A stretch of 64,000 bases of DNA from contig QOZQ01000018.1 in NCBI GenBank assembly GCA_003576695.1, positions 19,941-83,940 of the forward strand. The letters run 5' to 3'. Both the position numbers and the translations under genes were made by a program. Each line of letters opens with the position of its first letter. Position 1 is the first letter of the stretch. Shown in pieces: positions 38,033-50,500 of the stretch. This stretch comes from Taklimakanibacter lacteus. GTDB lineage: Bacteria; Pseudomonadota; Alphaproteobacteria; Rhizobiales; Aestuariivirgaceae. A model generated the notes under the pieces. It saw only the letters and a program-made list of their open reading frames with translations, had not been told where the DNA came from and did no database searches.

Positions 38033-39316
38033 TCATCCTCGGGCTTGCGCGAAGCCGCCGATCCACCAGGGTGATGAATCGATCGCTTCGCCGTTCTTCC
38101 GGAACTCTATATATAATACGGGGCGGCCATCTTGCAGCTGGTCGCCGGTCAGCGTCCCCGGTGCGGCGCTTTTTCCCATTATCCCCACAGGCTCTCCGGC
38201 TTGCAGAAACTGTCCCTGCTCGGCCGTTATTTCGCCCAAGCCTGCCAGGAGCACATGATAGCCGCCGCCCGTGTTCAAGATCAAGAGTTGGCCATAGGAG
38301 CGGAACGGGCCGGCAAATTCCACATGGCCGTCGACCGGGGTCACCACCTGGGCATCGGCCCTGGTGGCGACGAAAACGCCCCGGGTGGTGCCGCCGAAGC
38401 CGTCATTCACGCCATAGGCCTTCAGGATCTGCCCTTGCGCCGGGTATTGCAGGCTGGCCCGGATGTCGGCGAAGGCCATGCGCGGCTGGAGCTTCTTGGC
38501 GGCCTCGATCCGCGCCTGTGCCTCGGCCTTGGCCTTGAGCTCGGCGGCGGTCCTGGCTTCCGCCTCGGCGCGGGCCTTCTCGGCGGCCTCGGCCTTGAGG
38601 CGCTCCTCCTCCAGCTGGCTAAGGAGCTGCTTCATGTCCTTTGCCTTATCGGCAAGTTCCCGGGCCCGCTGTTTCTCGGCCTTCAGCCTTTCGGTCGTAT
38701 CGGCGAGCAGCGATTTCTTGCGGGCCTGCAGGTCGGTCATTTCCCGGCGCGAGGCCAGGAGCCGGGCGACATGATCCCTGAGGCGCTCCTGCTCGGCCTT
38801 GGTCTGGACTTTCAGCGTCTCGAGCCGGGCGAGCTGGGCCGACAGGGCCGCGGCATCCTGGCGCAGCTCCGGCACGATGGTCCCGAACATCATGGCGCTG
38901 CGCAAAGCGGAGAGAACGTCGGTCGGCTCGACCACCAGGGCCGGCGGCGGGTTGCGCTCGATGCGCTGGAGGCCGGCGAGCAGGCGGGATATCTCCTCGC
39001 GCCGCGCCGCCAGACTCGAATGGATCCTGAGCTGCTCGGCATCGAGCTCGCCAAGGCGCTCCTCGGCCGACAGGATCGCCGCCTCGCGCGACTGGATCTT
39101 CTCGGCGAGCGCGATCAGCTTCTGCGACAGGGCGGCTTGCTCCTCGACGATCGCCTGGCGCTCCGCCGTCATCTGTTCCTGCAGCGACTTCGAGGCATCG
39201 ATCTGCTGTTCGATGGTCGAAAGGTCATCCGCCGTCTGGGCCCGCGCCTGAGACGTCACGGCGGCAAGAACCGCCATGGCCGCCAGAATGGGGCGCAAAT
39301 TGGGGAGCGACGACAT
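38033..39316 (-). CDS. EnvC-like murein hydrolase activator (coiled coil plus degenerate LytM)
   Basis: The 427-residue exported protein has a signal peptide ending near ARA-Q, two long coiled-coil stretches (about 30-110 and 150-285, rich in Glu, Lys, Ala), and a C-terminal LytM/M23 domain. The zinc ligands of active M23 peptidases are absent: TRGVFVAT replaces the HxGxD site and VLYIEFRKNG replaces HxHFE. It is therefore more likely an activator of amidases in cell division than a peptidase. ATG 39316 is preferred to an upstream TTG that adds no family sequence. Confidence 0.85.
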   Translation of the reverse strand: MSSLPNLRPILAAMAVLAAVTSQARAQTADDLSTIEQQIDASKSLQEQMTAERQAIVEEQAALSQKLIALAEKIQSREAAILSAEERLGELDAEQLRIHSSLAARREEISRLLAGLQRIERNPPPALVVEPTDVLSALRSAMMFGTIVPELRQDAAALSAQLARLETLKVQTKAEQERLRDHVARLLASRREMTDLQARKKSLLADTTERLKAEKQRARELADKAKDMKQLLSQLEEERLKAEAAEKARAEAEARTAAELKAKAEAQARIEAAKKLQPRMAFADIRASLQYPAQGQILKAYGVNDGFGGTTRGVFVATRADAQVVTPVDGHVEFAGPFRSYGQLLILNTGGGYHVLLAGLGEITAEQGQFLQAGEPVGIMGKSAAPGTLTGDQLQDGRPVLYIEFRKNGEAIDSSPWWIGGFAQARG

Positions 39317-39402
39317 TGTCGGCAAATTATCCAGCAGCCATGTCCAAAATGGGGCTTGAGTGCGGCGTATTGGTATCAAGAAACGGTTATCGGCCTATCA
39401 CT

Positions 39403-39885
39403 TCACGCACGGTGATAGGGATGTTTAACCAAAATGGTGACCGCCCGGTAAATCTGCTCGGACAGCATCACTCGCGCCAGGCGGTGAGGCCAGGTCATGG
39501 GGCCAAGCGACAGGAGCAGGCCGGCCTTGCGGCGAAGCTCGCCGCCATGCCCGTCAGGCCCGCCGATCAGGAAAGCCATGGACCCGGTGCCCTGATCGAG
39601 ATGGCGCCTCAAGAGCCCGGCGAAATCCTCGCTCGATAAGGCCTTGCCCCGCTCGTCGAGCACAACAGTAAAGGAAGGATCGGGACAGGCGCCGGTGAGG
39701 AGGTCCGCTTCCGCCGCCATGCGGCCGGCGGCATCGGGCAATCTGGATTCGCCAAAATCGCGCGTCTCGAGGGCGGTGATGCCGCAGGAGCGGCCAAGTC
39801 CCCTGGCGCGTTTGGCATAGTCGTCGAACAGCGCAAGCTCGGGCCCGGCCTTGAGCCGGCCAATGGCGAGAACGTGGAGCTTCAT
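39403..39885 (-). CDS. rlmH: 23S rRNA pseudouridine-1915 N3-methyltransferase (RlmH)
   Basis: The 160-residue SPOUT-class methyltransferase modifies helix 69 of 23S rRNA in complete ribosomes. The knot motif LIGGPDGHG and the C-terminal LSEQIYRAVTILVKHPYHR are diagnostic. It follows rsfS, as is usual. Confidence 0.94.
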   Translation of the reverse strand: MKLHVLAIGRLKAGPELALFDDYAKRARGLGRSCGITALETRDFGESRLPDAAGRMAAEADLLTGACPDPSFTVVLDERGKALSSEDFAGLLRRHLDQGTGSMAFLIGGPDGHGGELRRKAGLLLSLGPMTWPHRLARVMLSEQIYRAVTILVKHPYHRA

Positions 39886-39948
39886 CGAACCCCTATTTGC
39901 GGCGCTCCCTTATCGCCAAAGCGGTGCCCGTATTGGCGGGAAGCGCTG

Positions 39949-40380
39949 TCAGGCGACGCGTTCGTCGGGCGCGTGATCTGACCAGAGTTTCTCGAGATTG
40001 TAGAAGCTTCTGACTTCCGGCCGGAAGATGTGCACGATCACATCGCCCGCATCGACCAGCACCCAGTCGGCATTCGGCATGCCCTCGATGCGCAGGTCCT
40101 TGCGGCCGTCGCCTTTCAGCTTCTCGACCAGCTGGTCGGCGATGGCGCCGACATGCCGGTTAGACCGCCCGGAAGCGACGATCATCCCGTCGGCGATGAC
40201 GGCCTTGCCGTTGAGATCGATGGTGACGATGTCCTCGGCCTTGGCATCTTCGAGCTGGCTGAGGATGGTGGAGAGGAGAGGGTTCTTCGTCTTGCGCTTC
40301 GGCGCAGACTTACCCGCTACGGCGCGCTTAGGCGCGCCGCTTTTCTGTCTTGGCGCTGTCAGTGTGGATATCCTCTTCAA
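39949..40380 (-). CDS. rsfS: Ribosome silencing factor RsfS
   Basis: The protein binds L14 and blocks subunit joining when nutrients are short. The core from LLSTILSQLEDAKAEDIV to the Trp and VHIF residues (DWVLVDAGDVIVHIF, FYNLEKLW) is complete. The start is unsure: the longest form begins with TTG at 40380 and has an extra basic tail of about 35 residues (KSAPKRKTK). No ATG lies between that point and the core. Confidence 0.88.
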   Translation of the reverse strand: MKRISTLTAPRQKSGAPKRAVAGKSAPKRKTKNPLLSTILSQLEDAKAEDIVTIDLNGKAVIADGMIVASGRSNRHVGAIADQLVEKLKGDGRKDLRIEGMPNADWVLVDAGDVIVHIFRPEVRSFYNLEKLWSDHAPDERVA

Positions 40381-40485
40381 AAAGGCAGTTCATAGAGACT
40401 GCGTCAGTTCCCCTTGGGGTTTACTCGACACCCCAGAGAATAGGTGCGCGAACGATTCTATTCAAGCACCCAACTCATGACGCGG

Positions 40486-41097
40486 TCATGACATTTTGTT
40501 TCGGCGGGTGGCGCGCTCGCGGATGGCGGTCGAGCTTTCGGGGCGCAGCGGCATAGGAATAAAACACCAGGCCGGGGGCGGCGTGCCGGGCAGCCGGCGG
40601 GCCTGATCGCCGGGAATACGGCGGCCCTCGTAGCGCAGCGCCGCCGGACTCTCGAGTGCCCGCATGGAGAAGCCGGGCCTCGCCAGGATGGCGAGCGGCA
40701 GCGTTTCGGGAATATCCGTCCAGTCGTTCCAGTGGTGGAGATGAGCGAAGCTGTCGGCGCCCATGATCCAGACGAAACGACCGCGGCGCAGCACCGGACC
40801 CAGCGCCGCCAGCGTGGCGGCGGTGGTGCGGGTGCCTAGTTGCTGCTCGAGATCGGTGACGATGAAGCGCGGATGGCGGGCGACCGCGCGCGCCACCTTG
40901 AGGCGCTCGTCATAGTCGCGATAGCCGTCCGCCTCCTTCAGCGGATTCTGCGGCGACACCAGCCACCAGATCCAGTCGAGGCCCAGATGCTTCAGGGCAT
41001 AGAGAGCGACGGCGCGGTGGCCGCCATGCGCCGGGTTGAATGACCCGCCGAACAGGCCGATGCGCTGGCCGTCGCTGAACGGTGGCGGGATGATCAC
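40486..41097 (-). CDS. nadD: Nicotinate-nucleotide adenylyltransferase
   Basis: The 203-residue enzyme makes nicotinate adenine dinucleotide in NAD synthesis. The nucleotidyltransferase motif [11 protein letters not shown] (about 14-24) and the C-terminal SSTAIRER are clear. The start is GTG, overlapping the proA stop as GTGA. Confidence 0.92.
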   Translation of the reverse strand: MIIPPPFSDGQRIGLFGGSFNPAHGGHRAVALYALKHLGLDWIWWLVSPQNPLKEADGYRDYDERLKVARAVARHPRFIVTDLEQQLGTRTTAATLAALGPVLRRGRFVWIMGADSFAHLHHWNDWTDIPETLPLAILARPGFSMRALESPAALRYEGRRIPGDQARRLPGTPPPAWCFIPMPLRPESSTAIRERATRRNKMS

Positions 41098-42370
41098 GGA
41101 CGGATCTGCCCCGTGCCCATGACCTGGTATTTGAAGGTCGTCAGCTGCTCGAGGCCGACCGGACCCCTGGCATGCAGCCTGCCGGTGGCGATGCCGATCT
41201 CGGCGCCGAAACCGAATTCACCGCCATCGGCGAATTGCGTCGAGGCATTGTGCAAGGTGATGGCGCTGTCGACCTCGGCGAGGAAGCGCCGGGCGGCGGT
41301 GTCGTCGTCGGTGACGATCGCATCGGTGTGCTGCGATCCATAGCGGGCGATGTGCGCCATTGCCGCATCGAGATCCGAGACCACCTTCATCGAGACGATG
41401 GCGTCGAGATATTCGGTGGACCAGTCTTCCTCGGACGCCGGCTTGACGCGCGGATCGGCCATTTGCGTTTCCTGGCAGCCACGCACTTCACAGCCGGCCT
41501 CAAGCAGCATCCGGACGAGGGGCTTCAGATGGGTCGCCGCACAGGCCTTGTCGACGAGGATGGTCTCGGCCGATCCGCAAATGCCTGTACGGCGCATTTT
41601 GGCATTGAGCACGATCGCCTTGGCCATGGCGAGATCGGCTTCCTTGTCGACATGGACATGGCAGATGCCCTCCAGATGGCTGAACACCGGCACGCGCGCC
41701 TCCTGCTGCACGCGGGCGACAAGGCTCTTGCCGCCGCGCGGCACGATGAGATCGATTGTGCCGTCGAGGCCCGACAGCAGCAGGCCGACAGCGTCGCGGT
41801 CCTGGGTCGGCACCATCTGGATCGCCTCCTTCGGCAGGCCTGCCGCCGCGAGGCCGCGCTGCAGCGCCGCCACGATGGCGGCCGATGAGCGGAAGCCGTC
41901 GGAGCCGCCGCGCAATATGGCGGCGTTGCCGGATTTCATCGCCAAGGCGCCCGCATCGGCCGTCACATTGGGCCGGCTTTCATAGATGATGCCGATGACG
42001 CCGATCGGCACGCGCACCCGCGCGATCTCGAGCCCGTTGGGCCGCGCCCAGCGCTCGGTGACGGCGCCGACCGGATCCGGCAGCGCGGCGATCTCATCGA
42101 GGCCCCTGGCCATCGCCTCGATGCGCTCGGGCGTCAAGGTGAGACGGTCGAGGAAGGAGGATTTGAGGTCCTTTTTCCGCGCCGCGGCGAGATCGGTCTC
42201 GTTCTCGCGCGCGATGATCCGCGCATCGGCCCTGATCGCCGCCGCCATGGCCGTGAGCGCCGCATTCTTGGTCGCGGTCGGCGCCAGTGCCAGAGCGCGG
42301 GCCGCCGTCCTGGCGCCCCGCCCCATGGCGATGAGCGCTGCCCGCGTATCGGCCGCCGTTTCAATCTTGT

Positions 42371-42374
<4 letters not shown>
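41094..42374 (-). CDS. proA: Gamma-glutamyl phosphate reductase
   Basis: The 426-residue NADPH-dependent enzyme carries the second step of proline synthesis. The catalytic Cys lies in the segment [12 protein letters not shown], and the ends [16 protein letters not shown] are typical. It overlaps proB by ATGA and nadD by GTGA. Confidence 0.95.
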
Positions 42375-44550
<2,176 letters not shown>

Positions 44551-44726
44551 CTAATTTTGTAAGCGCCATTTATGGCGAATGCCCTTACGTAATGTGCCCG
44601 TAAATTGAACAGAATCGACCTCATTCTGGACACATCCCTCGGGCTTTTAACGATTGTCATTGCTGTGTGCGACAGGGACAACAGTACACCAGCAAGGGGA
44701 TATGAAAAACAAAGAGGGATTCCTGA

Positions 44727-45455
44727 ATGAGGTCTGTCTATGCGTTGATTCCGGCTGCACTGCTCGCCGGCACCGTCCTTGCCGCGCCGGCCCATGCCAG
44801 CAACAAGGAAGACCCGGGCGCGCATGCTGAACGCATCAGCGCCCAGAAGAAGCACTTCAAGAAGACGACCGGGCTGAAGGCGACCGGCAAGACCCGCAAA
44901 ACGGCCAGCTTGAAGAAGCGCAAGCAGGCGCATGCCAAGACCCGCAAATCTGCTGCCGTCAAGCTGCGCAAGGCAGGCGGAAAGCCGAAATTCGCCGCGA
45001 CCGGCCTCAAGAAGAAGGTGAAGTCCTCGCAGCAGTTTGCCATGCATCATCTGGCCGGCACCAAGGTGACGTTGTCGGAGCAGGCGCTTGCCATCAATGG
45101 CGCCGGCGATGCGCGCGTCGTCTCGATCATCCGCGAGATGGCGCCGGCCTATGGCGTGCCGACCTGGTTCGCGCTGCGCATCGCCAATGTCGAATCCGGC
45201 TTCAACCCCCATGCCCGCGGGCGCGCCGGCGAGATCGGCGTCTATCAGCTGAAGTGCCAGACCGCGCGCGGCATGGGCTTCGAGGGCAATTGCTCGGCGC
45301 TCACCGACGCACGCACCAATGTGCGCTGGGGCCTCAAGCATCTGTCGCTCGCCATCGCTTCCTCGGGCGGCAATCTGAAGCTCGCGGCCTCCAAGCACAA
45401 TGGCGGCCTCGGGCGCAAGTCGCTGGTGCACAGCTACATCGCCAAGGTGTTCTGA
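44727..45455 (+). CDS. Lytic transglycosylase (SLT domain) with a Lys-rich linker
   Basis: The 242-residue exported enzyme cleaves peptidoglycan glycan strands. It has a signal peptide (end near AHA-S), a very basic segment (about 40-100, some two dozen Lys and Arg), and a C-terminal SLT domain with catalytic Glu156 (IANVESGFN), GVYQLK in place of the usual GLMQ motif, and KHNGGLG. It lies opposite in direction to its neighbours, between obgE and a GNAT gene, where the conserved block normally has no such gene. The basic part could bind polyanions at the cell surface. Confidence 0.82.
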   Translation: MRSVYALIPAALLAGTVLAAPAHASNKEDPGAHAERISAQKKHFKKTTGLKATGKTRKTASLKKRKQAHAKTRKSAAVKLRKAGGKPKFAATGLKKKVKSSQQFAMHHLAGTKVTLSEQALAINGAGDARVVSIIREMAPAYGVPTWFALRIANVESGFNPHARGRAGEIGVYQLKCQTARGMGFEGNCSALTDARTNVRWGLKHLSLAIASSGGNLKLAASKHNGGLGRKSLVHSYIAKVF

Positions 45456-45472
45456 TCGTTCCGATCCTGTCA

Positions 45473-45506
45473 TCATCCCGGCTCGCGCCGGGATGACGGA
45501 TTTTTT
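45473..45506 (+). terminator. Terminator of the transglycosylase gene
   Basis: TCATCCCGGC (45473-45482) pairs perfectly with GCCGGGATGA (45487-45496) around TCGC, followed by CGG and a run of T. The stem resembles the CCCGGC palindromes of the window. Confidence 0.75.
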
Positions 45507-45511
45507 CACGC

Positions 45512-46057
45512 TCATGCGGCGAGGCCTTCCCAGCGTGCGCGGCTCAGGGTGAAACGGTGGCCCGGCACCCTTGTCTTGAGCAGCAAAGAGTCGATCTCGT
45601 AGCGGCCCGCATGCTCGAAGCCCGCCTTCTCGAGGACCCGGCGCGAGGCCAGATTCTGCAGCCGGCAGCCTGAGATCAGGCGATCATGCCCGGCTTCGGT
45701 GAAAGCATGGGCGATGATCGCCCGGACCGCCTCGCTCATATAGCCCTTGCCCCAATAAGGCTCGCCCAGCCAGTAGCCGAGCTCGGGCTCATCCGTCTCA
45801 CGACGCTCGCAGCTCGCCACGCCGATGAAGCTTTCGGTTTCATCCTTCAGACAAATGGCGAAGATGGTCTCATCCGCAGGCTGGTCCACGGCCCAGGCGA
45901 TGAAGTCGCGCGCATGGGCGAGGCTATAGGGATAGGGCAGGCGCGACAGCATGATGGCGACCTTGTAGTTGTCGGCTAGCGCTGCGATCGCTTCGGCATC
46001 GCGAGCCCCGACGGGCCGCAAGATGAGACGGTCGGTGATGATGACGTTCTTGCTCAT
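45512..46057 (-). CDS. GNAT N-acetyltransferase (RimJ/RimL type)
   Basis: The 181-residue acetyltransferase has the GNAT fold with an acetyl-CoA loop region around ELGYWLGEPYWGKGYMSEA and SRRVLEKAGF. It sits between rpmA and obgE, the usual place for a GNAT gene in this block. A role in modifying ribosomal protein ends is possible but unproven. Confidence 0.82.
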   Translation of the reverse strand: MSKNVIITDRLILRPVGARDAEAIAALADNYKVAIMLSRLPYPYSLAHARDFIAWAVDQPADETIFAICLKDETESFIGVASCERRETDEPELGYWLGEPYWGKGYMSEAVRAIIAHAFTEAGHDRLISGCRLQNLASRRVLEKAGFEHAGRYEIDSLLLKTRVPGHRFTLSRARWEGLAA

Positions 46058-46075
46058 GAGTCTGTTTCCAAAACA

Positions 46076-46108
46076 AAACGGGGAGATGGTCTGCCCATCT
46101 CCCCGTTT
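46076..46108 (-). terminator. Terminator of the rplU-rpmA operon
   Basis: A perfect 14-bp stem: AAACGGGGAGATGG and CCATCTCCCCGTTT around TCTGC. On the minus strand the stem is followed by TGTTTTGG. It lies 60 bases after the rpmA stop. Confidence 0.85.
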
Positions 46109-46167
46109 GCTGAAACTTCCTCATTCGCACCGGATCGATGAGACCGGTGGAAGGATGCGATCCACCG

Positions 46168-46434
46168 CTATTCTGCGGCCTTCGGCGGGTTCACGGATAC
46201 GATCTGCTTGTTGCCCTTGCTTGCCCGGAAGGTCACCGTGCCGGCGACCGTCGCGTAGATCGTATGGTCGCGGCCGATGCCGACGCCCGTGCCCGGATGC
46301 CATTTCGTGCCGCGTTGGCGGATGATGATGTTGCCCGGAATGACGGCCTCGCCACCGAAATGCTTGACGCCGAGACGGCGGCCTGCCGTGTCGCGCCCGT
46401 TGCGGGATGAACCGCCTGCTTTTTTGTGAGCCAT
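46168..46434 (-). CDS. rpmA: 50S ribosomal protein L27
   Basis: The 88-residue protein has the conserved N-terminus ([20 protein letters not shown]) near the peptidyl transferase centre, and the [10 protein letters not shown] and [10 protein letters not shown] segments. It follows rplU after 18 bases. Confidence 0.96.
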   Translation of the reverse strand: MAHKKAGGSSRNGRDTAGRRLGVKHFGGEAVIPGNIIIRQRGTKWHPGTGVGIGRDHTIYATVAGTVTFRASKGNKQIVSVNPPKAAE

Positions 46435-46452
46435 GGGGTGGTTCTCCTTACC

Positions 46453-47133
46453 TTATTCCTTGCTCTTCTTAGGCGTCTTGGCCTTCTCGGCCTTGGCTTC
46501 CTTGTCGACCTTGGCGCGCGGCGGCTTGCCGGCGGCGAGCTCCGTGGCCTGCTCGGCCCATTCCTCGCGCGCGATGCGGCCCGGCATCTTGATCTCGGCT
46601 TCGATCTTCTCGATCTCGGCCGGGCTCAGATTGGCGATCTGCGCATAGGTCGTATAGCCCATGTCGTTCAGGGTTTTCAGAATCTTGGGGCCGACGCCGC
46701 CGATCAGAGCGAGATCGTCCGCCTTCTTCTCCGAAGCGATCGGGGCGGCGAGCGGAGCCGCCTCCGCCGTCTTCTCGGCCTTGGCCGGCTTTGCCGCGGC
46801 CTTCTTCGAGGGCTTGGCGCCGCCGGTCAGGATCTCGGTGATCTTCACCGAGGTCAGATCCTGGCGATGGCCGTTCTTGCGGCGGAAATGCTTGCGGCGA
46901 TGCTTCTTGAAGATGATGACCTTGGGGCCGCGCACCTGGCCGATGATCTCGGCGGCGACGGTGGCGCCTGAAACGAAGGGAGCCCCCACATCGACGCTGC
47001 CGTCGGAGGCGACCATCAGCACATCGGTGAATTCCACGATGTCGCCGGCTTCGCCCGGGAGCTTCTCGATCTGGATCTTGTCTTCGGCTGCAACGCGATA
47101 CTGCTTGCCGCCGGTCTTGATGACTGCGTACAT
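46453..47133 (-). CDS. rplU: 50S ribosomal protein L21 with a C-terminal HhH domain
   Basis: Residues 1-104 are a complete L21 (YAVIKTGGKQYRV; FKKHRRKHFRRKNGHRQ). After an Ala/Lys linker, residues 138-200 form a helix-hairpin-helix segment (LALIGGVGPKILKTLNDMGY, YAQIANLSPAEIEKI), then a Lys-rich tail. The protein is 226 residues, against about 103 for plain L21. The ATG at 47133 follows AAAGGACAG. Such extended L21 occurs in other rhizobia; the role of the extra domain is unknown. Confidence 0.93.
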   Translation of the reverse strand: MYAVIKTGGKQYRVAAEDKIQIEKLPGEAGDIVEFTDVLMVASDGSVDVGAPFVSGATVAAEIIGQVRGPKVIIFKKHRRKHFRRKNGHRQDLTSVKITEILTGGAKPSKKAAAKPAKAEKTAEAAPLAAPIASEKKADDLALIGGVGPKILKTLNDMGYTTYAQIANLSPAEIEKIEAEIKMPGRIAREEWAEQATELAAGKPPRAKVDKEAKAEKAKTPKKSKE

Positions 47134-47222
47134 ATCTGTCCTTTTCCCGCGCCCATCGGCGCCGCCCTTAAGGCGGACTTCGGTCAAATCTGGTTTGAGC
47201 CTGAGGCAGCGATATTAATTGA

Positions 47223-47241
47223 GGGGGCCAAAAGGGCCCCC
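47223..47241. other. GC-rich hairpin in the rplU leader
   Basis: GGGGGCC and GGCCCCC pair around AAAAG, 90 bases upstream of rplU. It might be part of an L21 leader or of a transcript end; there is no T-run. Confidence 0.35.
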
Positions 47242-47367
47242 GCAAGTCGGGGCGGTTCTATCGGGGGCGACATATAATGTCAAGAAATCCGTAAGGGCGG
47301 GGTTGCCCGGCGGGGCTCTATTCGCTATCTAGCCCCCGCCGCACATAAGCGCGCCTCGTATCTTTGC

Positions 47368-47457
47368 GGAGAGGTGGCTGAGCGGTTGAAAGCACCGCAC
47401 TCGAAATGCGGCATACGGGCAACTGTATCGGGGGTTCGAATCCCTCCCTCTCCGCCA
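47368..47457 (+). tRNA. tRNA-Ser (anticodon CGA)
   Basis: The acceptor GGAGAGG (47368-47374) pairs with CCTCTCC (47447-47453), followed by G and an encoded CCA. The anticodon stem CCGCA/TGCGG encloses the loop CTCGAAA, giving CGA at 47402-47404. A long variable arm and a T-loop GGTTCGAATCC are present, as expected for a class II serine tRNA. Confidence 0.96.
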
Positions 47458-47593
47458 CTTAATCAATTGATGTTATTCATAAATCACGGGTGAGAATGTG
47501 GCTTTGACGGTCCGTGGCCGACGGGAGCTTGCTGTCGCCAGGTGAGGCCACTAGGTTCCTCCTGCCTGTCGGGCGGGCGTTATGGGAATACAA

Positions 47594-50500
47594 ATGAGCG
47601 ACATCGTTGTCAGGTTGGGAGAACGCAGCATTGCCGTCGCTCTGCCCCAGTCTCTCCTCGCGGACGGCATTCTTGCCGGTTTGGCGACGGGTTCTGCGGC
47701 CGCGGCCGGCGATCGAACGATCATCGTCAGCCAGACCGCCGAGCGAAGCTTTGCCATCGACGTCGACCGTCGGCGCCTGGAGGCCGGGCTGACACGCGGC
47801 AGGGTCTGCGCGCGGCTGCTCGATATCCTCGCCACCCAGTTTGCCGAGATCGAGCAGGTGCCGGTGCTCTCTGCCGCCGCCGTCGGCTGGGGCGATGGCT
47901 CGGTGCTCATCGCCGGAGCCCCCGGCAGCGGAAAATCCTCGCTCGCCGCCTGGTTCATCGAGAAAGGCTTCTCGCTCATCGGCGATAATCAGATTGCCGT
48001 CGTCGATGGCGTCGCGGCGCTGGCCGGCTATCGCGCCCCGCTCACCTTTTCCGCAGCGAGCGCCGGTCACCTGACGGAGCTCGACGATATCGCCTCGGCG
48101 CCCATGGTGCGCACGCCCGAGCATATCCATGTCGGCATCAAGGATGCCTGGCATGCGCTCGACGGCTCGCCTCTCTGCGGCATGATGATCTTCCCGCAGC
48201 ATGTGCCGCGCTCGCCCGGGCGCGTCGAGCGCCTGGAAGCGGCAACAGCGGCGATGCTTCTCAAGGCCCAGCTCATGCCGGGATGCGTACCGCGCGACGG
48301 CCATGACCTGTGGCATCTCAGGATGGCGCAGAATATTCCCGCCATTGCCCTGCGCTATTCCAACTATGGGCAGATCGAAGGCCTGCTCGATCGCCTCACC
48401 CGGCTCGCCATCGACGATCGCCTGTCACCCAGCCAGTTCGATCACTTCATCTCAGGGATCGGGCAGCCCCCTGCCGCGCTGACCCGCAAATATCCGGTGC
48501 CCCAGCGCAGCACACGGAAATTCTCACCCTTCCTGACGATCGGCATGGCGACCTATGACGACTATGACGGTGTCTATTTCAGCCTGCAGGCGATGCGCTT
48601 CTATCACCCTGAAATCCTCGACGACGTCGAATTTCTCGTCATCGACAATCGTCCCGATGGGCCCTGCGGCGCGCCGCTCAAGGATCTTGAGAGGCACATC
48701 GGCAATCTGCGCTACATTCCGGCCGGCGATGTGACCGGAACCGCGGTGCGCGAGCGCGTCTTCAGCGAGGCGGATGGCGAGTTCGTCCTGTGCATGGACT
48801 GCCATGTGCTGTTCGCGCCCGGCAGTCTCAGGAAGCTCATCGACTATTTCCGCTCGGTGCCCGCGACCAATGACCTGGTCCAGGGGCCGATGATGTATGA
48901 CGATCTCGCCAGGACCAGCACGCATTGGACGGAAGGCTGGCAGGGTGGCATGTTCGGCATGTGGGCCAGCGATCCCCAAGGAGACAGTCCCGACGATCCG
49001 CCCTTCGAGATCCCGCTGCAGGGGCTCGGCATTTTTGCCTGCCGCCGCAAGGCCTGGCCCGGCTTCAATGCCGGCTTCCGCGGCTTTGGCGGCGAGGAGG
49101 GCTATATCCATGAGAAGTTCCGCCAAAGGGGCGGACGCGTCCTGTGCCTACCGGCGCTGCGCTGGCTGCATCGCTTCGGCCGCCCGATGGGGGCGAGCTA
49201 TCCCAATCGGTGGGAGGACAGGATCCGCAACTATCTCATCGGATTCGGCGAGATCGGCTGGGATACTGCGGACATGCATGCGCATTTCCGCGAGCAGCTG
49301 GGGCGGCAGCAGGCCGACCGGATCTTCACGGCGGTGAGGAATGAGCTCGCGGCCGGGCCTAGCGCCATGGACGGGCAGAGCCTTCCATTCCCGGATATCG
49401 AGGTCGACGAGCCCCATGACCTGAATGAAGCGCGGCTGCGCTTCGTGGCGGAGGCCTCTGTCCAGGTCGTGCTCGAGAACTTTGCCGTCGAAAAGGTCGT
49501 CTGCCTGGGCCGCGCCGCCGGCCTCTGGGCAGATGAATTCTCGCGGCACGGCATTGTTGCGACGGCGGAACAGGTGACTCCCGCCGTCGCGGCGGCGGAC
49601 GCTCATGATCATTCGTTGCGACTTGCCTGCTGCTTCGAGATCCCCGGCATCGCTTCCGCCACCGAAGCCGAGAAGATTGTTCAGCACCTTACCGGCATGG
49701 CCGCCACGATCGTATTCGCCTTTGCCCGGCCGCAAGCCAATGGCGCCGGCGATGTGAACCGGCAGCGCGCCTCCTGGGCCGCTTTGTTCGCACGCTGCGG
49801 CTATCGGCCGGTCGATTGCCTGCGCCCGGCGCTGGGGGGCGACCCGCGCATCGACAGCCATTATCAGCAGAACATCATCGTGTTCAGCCGAGCGACGGCG
49901 ACCGACGGGAAGCGTCCGATCTCGAAAAGCGCAAGCCGCCCGGCGCCGCGCGGTGCGGAGCTGGGCGTATCGGTCGTCATGCCCGTCTACAATGGCGAGC
50001 TTTTCCTGGGCCAGGCGATCGAGAGCATTCTGTTGCAGACCCACCGGCATTTCGAGCTCATCGTGGTGAATGACGGTTCGAGCGATCGAACCGGCGCCAT
50101 CGCCGAAAGCTATGAGCGGGCCGACAGCCGTGTGCATGTCATCCATCAGGAGAATGGCGGCGAGGCTGCGGCCTTCAATGCCGGATGCGCGCAGGCACGT
50201 TTCGCGCTGCTGGCCCGCGTCGATCACGACGATGTCGCGCTGCCGGAGCGGCTGGCGCTGCAGGTCGCTTTCATGGCGAAAAACGAAGACATCGCTGCGG
50301 CGGGCGGCGCCATGCGCCATATCGATCGCGAGGGAAAGTCCACCGGCAACATAGCGTCCTATCCTCTCACCCCGGAGGCCTGTCATGCCTGGCTTGTCAA
50401 CTCGACCGTCGGCCCCATCGCCAATCCCACCGTCATGCTCAGGAAGGCCGCCTTCGATGCCTGCGGCGGCTTGCGAAACCAGTTCAGGGTCGCCAGCGAT

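Noticed and set aside
38033..39316. Calling the EnvC-like protein an active M23 peptidase
   Set aside because: None of the His and Asp zinc ligands could be found in the C-terminal domain.
47368..47457. tRNA-Ser as an attachment site of an integrated island
   Set aside because: No integrase gene and no second copy of the tRNA 3' end were seen within the window; the genes after it have ordinary base composition.
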